Shown here in pieces: positions 1 to 5,574 of a stretch of DNA of 6,846 nt; position 1 is the first letter of the stretch; every line of letters begins with the position of its first letter. The DNA is from Ignatzschineria sp. Its GTDB lineage: Bacteria; Pseudomonadota; Gammaproteobacteria; Cardiobacteriales; Wohlfahrtiimonadaceae. The notes under the pieces are model-generated. The model searched no databases, was not told where the DNA came from, and worked only from the letters and a program-made list of their open reading frames with translations. Location of the stretch: positions 1-6,846 of the forward strand of contig JASLEF010000199.1 in assembly GCA_030151245.1 (NCBI GenBank). The letters run 5' to 3'. Position numbers and translations under genes: made by a program.

Positions 1-1668
1 ATTGCGCTATTTAGTTATATCGGAAAAATTGTCGATATGGTGGAGTCCTCAAGTTCACCTAAAGCTCTCTGGGCAGAGCATTCTGCTGAGTTTATCTGGA
101 TGATGATTGTGATTGTATTATTAAGGCCAATAGCATCCTTAATTCATAATCTAATGATGAACCAAGCCCTTACAACGAATTTCACTTCGATGATTCGTTG
201 GCAGCAACACCGCTATGTTTTAAAGCAGAGTCTAAATTTTTTCCATAGCAGTTTATCAGGCGGAATCGCAGCAAGAGTGATGAATACAGGGCAGGCTATT
301 CGTAACTCTGTCATTATGTCAACAGACTCGATGTGGCGAGTGATCATTTATGCAATCACAACAGTAGTCCTCTTTTTTGAAGTCAATATTTGGTTGACAG
401 TACCGATCTTGCTCTGGATTATTGCCTATATCATGCTCTTAAGCTATTTCCTACCTCGAACTCGCCAACGTTCGCATCGTTCAGCTAAAGCCCGATCTAA
501 ACTAATGGGTCATGTGGTAGATAGCTACAGTAACATTACAACATTGAAGCTTTTTTCTCATAGTACAAAAGATGAAAATGATGCAAAAGCAGTAATGCGT
601 GAACAAACAGATGCGGCCTTATACTCTACAAAATTATCAACGGCAATGGATTTTTCATTGATGATGATTAACAGTTTACTAATTGCCGGGACAGTCGCTG
701 TTTCGATCTATCTTTGGGGCGCTTCTTTAATTACAGCGGGAGCAATTGCTTTTACCGTTAGCTTAGTCATTCGTATTAATACCATGTCGAGTTGGGTGAT
801 GCGAGTTGTCAGTCATATTTTTGAAGATATTGGAAGTGTACAAGATGGCATCAAAGTTATTGCTCAAGAACGTGAAGTTATCGATGCAATAGATGCGAAG
901 CCTCTGAGAGAGGTTGAAGGGGAAATTATTTTCAGAGATATCGATTTCTACTATTATCCTGAAAAACCGATTTATGAAAAACTGAATCTCCATATCAAAG
1001 CCGGTGAGAAAATTGGTCTAGTCGGACCTTCTGGCGCAGGAAAAACAACACTGACCCAAATTTTATTACGTCTTTATGATGTGAAGGGCGGTGAAATTAC
1101 CATTGATGGATATAAGATTGATCAGGTTACTCAAGATAGTTTACGGGAAAATATTGGAGTGGTGACTCAAGAACCGGCACTCTTTCATCGATCAATACGA
1201 GATAATCTTTTATATGGAAATCATGATGCTACGGATGAGATGTTATACGAAGCATTAAAAAAGACGAAAGCAGATGGTTTTGTGAAGGATCTAGTAGATC
1301 AAAATGGGAGACAGGGATTAGATGCGTTAGTAGGAGAAAGTGGCGTTAAATTATCAGGCGGACAACGTCAACGTATTGCGATCGCAAGAGTCTTATTAAA
1401 AGATGCGCCTATCTTAATTTTAGATGAGGCAACTTCGGCACTTGATTCCGAGTCAGAAGCTGTCATTCAAGAAAATCTTGGGATTTTAATGGAAGGAAAG
1501 ACTGTTATTGCAATCGCCCACAGGCTATCAACAATCTCTGAGATGGATCGTTTGATTGTGATGGATCACGGAAAAATCGTGGAGATGGGAACGCATCAAG
1601 AGTTAATTGATAACAAGGGAATCTATGCATCATTCTGGCGTAAACAAGTAGGACAAAATTCAATTTAA
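1..1668 (+). CDS. ABC exporter half-transporter, permease fused to ATPase (5' truncated)
   Basis: The reading frame is open from base 1, so the true start lies upstream. I estimate 40-50 residues, including most of the first membrane helix, are missing; 555 codons are present against about 600 for the family. The first half is a type IV exporter membrane domain with hydrophobic helices and a motif resembling proteobacterial multidrug exporters (NQAL..NFT..IRWQQH, then ARVMNTG). The C-terminal half is a complete ATPase: aromatic A-loop before Walker A GPSGAGKT (1024-1047), Q-loop Gln (1168-1170), signature LSGGQ (1351-1365), Walker B ILILDE with the catalytic Glu at 1426-1428, D-loop SALD (1435-1446) and H-loop His (1519-1521). 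No key residue is missing, so it should hydrolyse ATP as a homo- or heterodimer in the inner membrane. The substrate cannot be read from sequence; 'multidrug' or 'lipid' would be a guess. It lies about 735 bp before the corA genes and has no visible link to them. Confidence 0.93.
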   Translation: MALFSYIGKIVDMVESSSSPKALWAEHSAEFIWMMIVIVLLRPIASLIHNLMMNQALTTNFTSMIRWQQHRYVLKQSLNFFHSSLSGGIAARVMNTGQAIRNSVIMSTDSMWRVIIYAITTVVLFFEVNIWLTVPILLWIIAYIMLLSYFLPRTRQRSHRSAKARSKLMGHVVDSYSNITTLKLFSHSTKDENDAKAVMREQTDAALYSTKLSTAMDFSLMMINSLLIAGTVAVSIYLWGASLITAGAIAFTVSLVIRINTMSSWVMRVVSHIFEDIGSVQDGIKVIAQEREVIDAIDAKPLREVEGEIIFRDIDFYYYPEKPIYEKLNLHIKAGEKIGLVGPSGAGKTTLTQILLRLYDVKGGEITIDGYKIDQVTQDSLRENIGVVTQEPALFHRSIRDNLLYGNHDATDEMLYEALKKTKADGFVKDLVDQNGRQGLDALVGESGVKLSGGQRQRIAIARVLLKDAPILILDEATSALDSESEAVIQENLGILMEGKTVIAIAHRLSTISEMDRLIVMDHGKIVEMGTHQELIDNKGIYASFWRKQVGQNSI

Positions 1669-2018
1669 TAAGGTTCTTTTCAGGATAATAAACCTTATAA
1701 AATATTAGTATAAAATTAGTATAAAAAACAGGTCAAAACTGTTTTCCCCCCTCAGATATTGCATGATCAGATGCCGCTTTTGAACCGGATATTTAATTTT
1801 TAAAGAAACTACAAAATGGCAATTTTATCAAACTATTATCGTGATGAAGGTTTGAATCTTTAATCGACTTAGAGATAGGTATTAAAAATTATATTTTGTC
1901 CAAATTTCCTTCTCTCATTTCGTCATCTGTCGATCTATATTTGATTAGCAAATGTTCATAAAAACAGTTATTTTAAAAATATTTATACTATTTTGTATTG
2001 TCATTTTTTGAAAATTAT
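1669..2018. other. AT-rich intergenic stretch without a gene
   Basis: About 350 bases between the ABC exporter stop and the corA-operon promoter. I find no open frame with a ribosome binding site; the best ATG (1816) gives only 14 codons. It contains two weak inverted repeats after the exporter gene and long A/T runs towards 1960-2018. The A/T runs just before the promoter could act as an UP element, but nothing specific supports that. Confidence 0.6.
1725..1745 (+). terminator. Weak candidate terminator of the ABC exporter gene
   Basis: AAAACAG (1725-1731) pairs with CTGTTTT (1739-1745) around a 7-nt loop, and the 3' arm ends in four T before a C run. The stem is short and AT-rich, so this is a marginal intrinsic terminator. 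A second inverted repeat, ATAAGGTT (1668-1675) with AACCTTAT (1691-1698), starts at the stop codon but has no T tract after it. Either one, or Rho, could end the transcript. Confidence 0.3.
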
Positions 2019-2048
2019 TTGACAAAGCGGTGAAGTGAAGCGTACTAT
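2019..2048 (+). promoter_or_regulatory. Sigma70-type promoter of the M-box/corA operon
   Basis: A perfect -35 box TTGACA (2019-2024) is followed after 18 bases by TACTAT (2043-2048), which matches 4 of 6 positions of TATAAT. Transcription would start near 2055, about 10 bases before the first paired strand of the riboswitch, which is where a riboswitch promoter should sit. The upstream 40 bases are very AT-rich. The position relative to the aptamer is the strongest argument; the -10 box is only moderate. Confidence 0.65.
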
Positions 2049-2065
2049 CACAATCACAAATTGCA

Positions 2066-2239
2066 GGTACCTCGTTAGGTGAGGCTCCTGTACGGAGACA
2101 TGCTACTGCCCAGAAACGTCCAAAGACGCCAACGGGTTTGAACAGAGACTATCGAGTTAAGGTGGTCTATAACGTAGCTAGAAAATCAATCTATTTTCTT
2201 ATGCCGTACAGTGCTAAAGCTCAATGAATTGGAGGGATC
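2066..2239 (+). promoter_or_regulatory. M-box (ykoK) magnesium riboswitch aptamer
   Basis: This segment carries the conserved blocks of the M-box in the right order: CGTTAGGTGAGGCTCCT (2073-2089), GCTACTGCCCAGAAA (2102-2116), GACGCCAACGGGT (2125-2137), AAGGTGG (2159-2165), ATGCC (2201-2205) and GTGCTAAAGCTCAA (2211-2224). A closing helix P1 can be drawn between 2066-2073 (GGTACCTC) and 2232-2239 (GAGGGATC), with one mismatch. The local hairpin CTCC..GGAG (2085-2097) is also present. In the known family, Mg2+ binding compacts the RNA and turns off downstream Mg2+ transport genes, usually by transcription termination. Here the downstream genes are three CorA-type transporters, which fits exactly. 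I recognised it by primary-sequence blocks, not by a covariance-model search. Confidence 0.93.
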
Positions 2240-2313
2240 AGCGCATGGAGCTTCTTGTCACCTGTTGACATGGCTTCAGTGCGTTGTCATGTTGTGCTAT
2301 TTACATTCATTGT
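2240..2313 (+). promoter_or_regulatory. Riboswitch expression platform: competing hairpin and antiterminator strand
   Basis: Directly after P1, AGCGCA (2240-2245) begins a long imperfect hairpin. Bases 2241-2252 pair with 2272-2284 with a bulge and some G-U pairs, topped by TGTCA (2256-2260) with TGACA (2266-2270). The descending strand GTGCGTT (2279-2285) can instead pair with AGCGCAC (2317-2323), the ascending arm of the terminator. So 2279-2285 looks like the antiterminator strand, and 2240-2247 the element that sequesters it when P1 is formed. Pairing was done by eye without energies. Confidence 0.55.
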
Positions 2314-2349
2314 AAAAGCGCACCTTCTTCATTGAGGGTGCGCTTTTTT
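2314..2349 (+). terminator. Intrinsic terminator of the M-box riboswitch (regulated)
   Basis: AAAAGCGCACC (2314-2324) pairs with GGTGCGCTTTT (2337-2347). The stem can extend by three further pairs (one G-U) to a 6-nt loop, and six T (2344-2349) follow. It is a strong GC-rich stem with a T run, placed between the aptamer and the first corA gene. It is the output of the switch: formed when Mg2+ is high, disrupted when 2279-2285 captures the ascending arm. Confidence 0.88.
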
Positions 2350-2404
2350 GTTATGGCTTTAAAAAAGCTTCTTATTTATCATTTAAATCATAAGGAGTTC
2401 AGTC

Positions 2405-3337
2405 ATGAACACAGCAAACAATGCTCATGTACAACTCAATACTATTACTCCAACCGTGGAGCAAATGAAGGCAAAAACCATCTGGATTAACTTGGTTTCG
2501 CCACCTCAAGCAAAAATTAGTTCAGTACTCACGGCTCTTTCATTGCCAAAAAACACATTGAATCAACCAAGAACCAGTCTTTTAAAAAAAATTGGGGATG
2601 TTCTATTACTGAAGTTAGAGATTCCAAAGAGAAACCTTCCTAACTCAGCGGTGCCATATCATGTAATGATGCTGACAATATTGGTGAAAGATAATAAAGT
2701 TGTCACGATTAGTGAAGGTGATTGCCCGCTCTTAATGCGTTTAGAACATGAATATCTTGTGAAATGGGCAGAGCAAGATATTACAAGTTTCGTGTATCGC
2801 ATTTTGGCGATCACCACAACGAGTTTCATACAAGCGACTAAAGAGATTGGTGAAACGATCGATAAAATTGAAGAGAAGTTAAAAACAGCATTTAATAATC
2901 GTAGTGTTTATCAGTTACTCAATCACAATAAAAGCTTTCTTTTTTTTGCAAAAGCCTTAAAACGTAACCACCAATTGTTGATCGCATTGGAAGAAAAAAG
3001 CTTATTAAAGGCAGATAATGAGCAGGATTTGATGCTTAGTGATCTTATTGTAGAAACGGCACAGGCAGAAAATTTAGCAAGAATTTATAACGCCAATCTG
3101 AGAAATTTGATGGATGCTTACTCCGCGCTCATAGAGAATAATTTAAGTCTATCAGTTCAATACCTGACGATTTTTGTGACCATTTCAGCGATACCTATGG
3201 CAGTAGCGAGCCTTTATGGAATGAATACCCCTTTACCATTTCAAGATGAATCTTGGTCATTGGCAGCTCTTGCGATATCTAGCGTCCTTTTAATCGTTGT
3301 GGTGTTAGGCATCTTCAAAAAGAAAAAATTAATCTAA
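2405..3337 (+). CDS. corA: CorA-family Mg2+ channel, paralogue 1 (YGMN, altered sensor motif)
   Basis: A 310-residue CorA-family protein and first gene of the operon. The start is set by AAGGAG (2392-2397), 7 bases before ATG. Order: an N-terminal cytoplasmic alpha/beta domain to about residue 125, long helices (about 130-250), a first membrane helix (about 251-271) ending in YGMN (271-274), an acidic loop (PLPFQDES), a second helix (about 285-304) and a basic tail KKKK. CorA proteins are pentameric inner-membrane channels that let Mg2+ in, and GMN forms the selectivity mouth. Asp237 (LMDAY) aligns with pore Asp277, and Asp213 with sensor Asp253, of Thermotoga CorA. At the position of sensor Asp89 it has Asn50, and the acidic stretch kept in its neighbours (D/E-S-L-D...RP..E) is replaced by N-T-L-N-Q-P-R-T-S-L-L-K-K. 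It also lacks the M-(I/L)-x-I-Y-K-N start the other two share. Transport is likely; classical Mg2+-gated closure is doubtful. Confidence 0.92.
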   Translation: MNTANNAHVQLNTITPTVEQMKAKTIWINLVSPPQAKISSVLTALSLPKNTLNQPRTSLLKKIGDVLLLKLEIPKRNLPNSAVPYHVMMLTILVKDNKVVTISEGDCPLLMRLEHEYLVKWAEQDITSFVYRILAITTTSFIQATKEIGETIDKIEEKLKTAFNNRSVYQLLNHNKSFLFFAKALKRNHQLLIALEEKSLLKADNEQDLMLSDLIVETAQAENLARIYNANLRNLMDAYSALIENNLSLSVQYLTIFVTISAIPMAVASLYGMNTPLPFQDESWSLAALAISSVLLIVVVLGIFKKKKLI

Positions 3338-3364
3338 GAATCAAAGTAATAGAGAGATAAAATT

Positions 3365-4315
3365 ATGTTAAAAATTTATAAAAATGCGCAAGATGGCATG
3401 ATTAATGAAGAAGCGATCATTAGACCTAATAGTCTTGTGATGATGATCAATCCTACCGGTGAAGAGATTAATCAAATTACTCGTGATTTCTCCCTGCCCG
3501 AAAAGTTCTTTTTAGATTCATTAGATCAAGACGAAAGACCTCGTTTAGAGCGCGATGAAAATGGATATTTAATTGTACTGAATATCCCTGTCAAAAATCC
3601 CAATAGCACATTACAAAATGAGGCGCCTTATATTACATTGCCGCTTGGAATTATTCATACTGAGAACAATATTTTTTTAGTGAGCAAAGAACCGCATCCC
3701 ATTTTAATGGATCTTATTGCCGGTGAATATGGCGAGTTCCAAACACACATGAGAACACGCGTCACGCTACTACTCTTTAAAGCGGTGGCTAAACATTATG
3801 ATGATCACTTAGGATTTATTAATGATGAAGCAGGGAAGTTGCAACAAAAACTGAGAGCCTCTTATCATAATAGAGAGTTATTTAGCCTTATTAATTTAAA
3901 TAAAAGCTTAGTATTCTTTTCTACGTCACTATCTGCATTAGCAATCTTATATCGTCAAATTATGCAAGGTCGTACTTTAAAAATTCATGAGGATGAAAGA
4001 CGTTTGTTGAATGATATCTTAGTAGATATTGAACAGTCAGCAGAAGTAGCAGAAATGAGACGTGAGAGCTTAAGTAACTTAATGGATGCATACGCTGCGA
4101 TCGTTCATAATAATCTGAATACAGTACTTAAAACATTAACGGCTATTGCAATCGTCATGATTATTCCCACAATGATCGGCTCAATTTTCTCAATGAACGT
4201 TGCTTTGCCTCAAGAAGAAAATCCAATTTCAACGATAGTGATAGGCTCTGTGATGGTTGGGGTTAGCTTTTTGTTATTGCTGGTATTTTACGTTAAAAAA
4301 TATATTCGACTTTAA
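3365..4315 (+). CDS. CorA-family protein, paralogue 2, with GMN changed to SMN
   Basis: A 316-residue CorA-family protein, 27 bp after paralogue 1 and surely co-transcribed with it. The ribosome binding site is weak (AGAGAG, 3351-3356). The cytoplasmic domain is typical, with an intact acidic motif F-F-L-D-S-L-D-Q-D-E-R-P-R-L-E (residues 48-62). Asp51, Asp217 and Asp241 match sensor residues Asp89 and Asp253 and pore residue Asp277 of Thermotoga CorA. Two membrane helices lie at about 256-276 and 288-309, with a short basic tail. The signature at the end of helix 1 reads F-S-M-N (275-278) instead of Y-G-M-N, and the following loop is ALPQEEN. The Ser codon is TCA, so the change from a Gly codon needs at least two bases and is not a simple read error. 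In studied CorA proteins GMN substitutions generally destroy Mg2+ transport, so this may be a regulatory or accessory subunit, or have altered ion choice. I leave the symbol blank for that reason. Confidence 0.9.
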   Translation: MLKIYKNAQDGMINEEAIIRPNSLVMMINPTGEEINQITRDFSLPEKFFLDSLDQDERPRLERDENGYLIVLNIPVKNPNSTLQNEAPYITLPLGIIHTENNIFLVSKEPHPILMDLIAGEYGEFQTHMRTRVTLLLFKAVAKHYDDHLGFINDEAGKLQQKLRASYHNRELFSLINLNKSLVFFSTSLSALAILYRQIMQGRTLKIHEDERRLLNDILVDIEQSAEVAEMRRESLSNLMDAYAAIVHNNLNTVLKTLTAIAIVMIIPTMIGSIFSMNVALPQEENPISTIVIGSVMVGVSFLLLLVFYVKKYIRL

Positions 4316-4390
4316 GTGTTTAGCTAAAATTTAGCCCATCAATTTCTCATCAAATAATTAACGTAAACAAATTTACAAAGGAACTTAGCA

Positions 4391-5338
4391 ATGATCCAAA
4401 TTTATAAAAATTTAATGATGAATACTTATCATCATGATACTGTTATTAGTGAAAACAACTGGATTCGAGTCGTGAGTCCTGATGAAACAGAGATTTCAAA
4501 AATAGAGAAAGAGTTGAATATTTCTCGTTTTTTTATTGAAGAGTCTTTAGATCCACACACTCGTCCGATGATTGAAGAAAAAAATGGCATGACTTATATG
4601 ATTATTCATATTCCTTACATAGATTCTTCCATCGAGAAGAACTCTCAGGGTGTCAGATATCGCACAATCCCCTTAGGAATTGTATTAGTTAACAGCCATT
4701 TTGTAACGATCTGCAGCCTAGAAGCAGAAGTTTTATTCAATAGTTTCATTAAAAACTGCCAGGGGCTTGGTGCACATTTGCAAGTACAAAATACTTTAGA
4801 TTTACTCCATCATGTAGCACAACGATACTTACGTTTAATGCATACCATGGAGTATGAAATTGCAGAGGCAGAAGAGGAGCTCTCTCGCTCATATCGTAAT
4901 TCAGAGCTTTATACATTATTGTATTTAAATGATGGTTTACTCTATATGACTATTTCGCTAAAGCAGATGCTATATCTCATGCGTAAAATTAATAAAGAAC
5001 AGTATTTAGAAATGCTTCCCAATGATATAGAGCTGTTTGAAGATACGATTATCGAATTAGAACAAGCTTATTCTGTGGCGCAAATTAATCAGTTAAACTC
5101 AAATAACGTGATGGATGCCTACGGAAACATTATTCAAAATAATGTCAGTCATGTTGTAAAACTACTAACAGCTTTAACAATTGTATTATCGATTCCTACA
5201 TTAATTGCCAGTATATACGGGATGAACGTACCATTACCTTTTCAGGATGAATCTGAAGCCTTTAGTATATTAATCGTCATCATGGTAGTGTTAAGCGGAA
5301 TCGTGGCTGGATTTTTCTATAAAAAGAAATTCTTCTAA
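4391..5338 (+). CDS. corA: CorA-family Mg2+ channel, paralogue 3 (YGMN)
   Basis: A 315-residue CorA-family protein and last gene of the operon, 75 bp after paralogue 2. ATG is preceded by AAGGAA (4378-4383) at 7 bases. It starts M-I-Q-I-Y-K-N, like paralogue 2 (M-L-K-I-Y-K-N), so these two are closest at the N-terminus; after YGMN its loop (VPLPFQDES) is closest to paralogue 1. Sensor-position residues are Glu51 (for Asp89) and Asp218 (for Asp253), and the pore Asp is Asp242 (VMDAY). The first membrane helix is about 257-276 and ends in Y-G-M-N (276-279); the second is about 290-309 with tail KKKFF. All family hallmarks are present, so it is the best candidate for a conventional Mg2+ channel here. 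A strong terminator follows 80 bp after the stop. Co2+, Ni2+ or Mn2+ transport cannot be excluded from sequence, but M-box control favours Mg2+. Confidence 0.93.
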   Translation: MIQIYKNLMMNTYHHDTVISENNWIRVVSPDETEISKIEKELNISRFFIEESLDPHTRPMIEEKNGMTYMIIHIPYIDSSIEKNSQGVRYRTIPLGIVLVNSHFVTICSLEAEVLFNSFIKNCQGLGAHLQVQNTLDLLHHVAQRYLRLMHTMEYEIAEAEEELSRSYRNSELYTLLYLNDGLLYMTISLKQMLYLMRKINKEQYLEMLPNDIELFEDTIIELEQAYSVAQINQLNSNNVMDAYGNIIQNNVSHVVKLLTALTIVLSIPTLIASIYGMNVPLPFQDESEAFSILIVIMVVLSGIVAGFFYKKKFF

Positions 5339-5399
5339 TTTTATGAGATATAAATAAGTTATCGGAATGGTAGAATAAAGATAATTCAAAAAGGAAGGT

Positions 5400-5417
5400 T
5401 GAATGAACGGTCATTCA
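5400..5417. promoter_or_regulatory. Perfect palindrome resembling a TetR-family operator
   Basis: TGAATGA (5400-5406), four bases ACGG, then TCATTCA (5411-5417): a perfect 7+7 inverted repeat. This spacing and half-site are the form bound by several TetR-family repressors, for example the consensus of Bacillus FadR. It lies 60 bp after the last corA gene, between convergent genes, with no gene starting to its right. A purine-rich ribosome-binding-like block AAGGAAGG (5391-5398) precedes it, and ATG at 5403 opens a 5-codon frame (MNGHS) inside it. It could be a functional site, a remnant of a lost promoter, or a small RNA hairpin. Confidence 0.4.
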
Positions 5418-5419
5418 TG

Positions 5420-5452
5420 AAGCCCTTGATATCGTAATATCAAGGGCTTTTT
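5420..5452 (+). terminator. Strong intrinsic terminator of the corA operon
   Basis: AAGCCCTTGATAT (5420-5432) pairs perfectly with ATATCAAGGGCTT (5437-5449) around the tetraloop CGTA, followed by a T run (5448-5452). A 13-bp perfect stem with a T tract is a textbook Rho-independent terminator. It lies 80 bp past the third corA stop and closes the operon. On the opposite strand it is followed by only a few T, so it is mainly rightward. Confidence 0.92.
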
Positions 5453-5475
5453 CGTGTTTGTAGTGAATTATCAAT

Positions 5476-5523
5476 AAAAAAAATGCCGAGGCTTTCATCC
5501 AATTCATTAAAATCCGGCGTTTT
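5476..5523 (-). terminator. Probable intrinsic terminator of lhgO (leftward)
   Basis: Read leftward, AAAACGCCG (complement of 5515-5523) pairs with CGGCATTTT (complement of 5480-5488, one G-T pair), and the complement of A5476-A5483 supplies eight T. The weak point is the long loop of about 26 nt, part of which can form its own small hairpin. It starts about 50 bases past the lhgO stop and lies back to back with the corA terminator. Confidence 0.5.
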
Positions 5524-5574
5524 AAAAATCATTTGATAGTCAATCTGCTTAAATCTAAAACGACTCCAGTTTAA

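Noticed and set aside
763..993. Leftward 76-codon frame inside the ABC exporter gene
   Set aside because: It lies opposite an intact, motif-rich coding region, has no family features and no convincing start.
1761..1774. Imperfect palindrome GCATGATCAGATGC in the gene-free stretch
   Set aside because: It is short, off-centre, and not placed at a promoter or gene end.
2024..2031. AAAGCGGT resembling the core of a Pasteurellaceae DNA uptake sequence
   Set aside because: Only a partial match, it occurs once as far as I can see, and it lies within the promoter spacer.
2284..2490. A 68-codon open frame starting before the riboswitch terminator
   Set aside because: It runs through the terminator stem and overlaps the first corA gene in another frame, has no ribosome binding site, and its product is cysteine-rich low-complexity sequence.
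4190..4192. The SMN codon as a sequencing error
   Set aside because: TCA differs from every Gly codon at two or more bases and the reading frame is intact on both sides, so a single miscall does not explain it.
4323..4335. Perfect inverted repeat GCTAAAATTTAGC between corA paralogues 2 and 3
   Set aside because: With a one-base centre it cannot make a stable hairpin, no T run follows, and such AT-rich palindromes are expected by chance here. An operator cannot be excluded, but nothing supports one.
2405..5338. The three corA genes as a recent tandem duplication
   Set aside because: The proteins differ throughout, with different N-termini and sensor motifs, and there are no long nucleotide repeats between them, so they are old paralogues.
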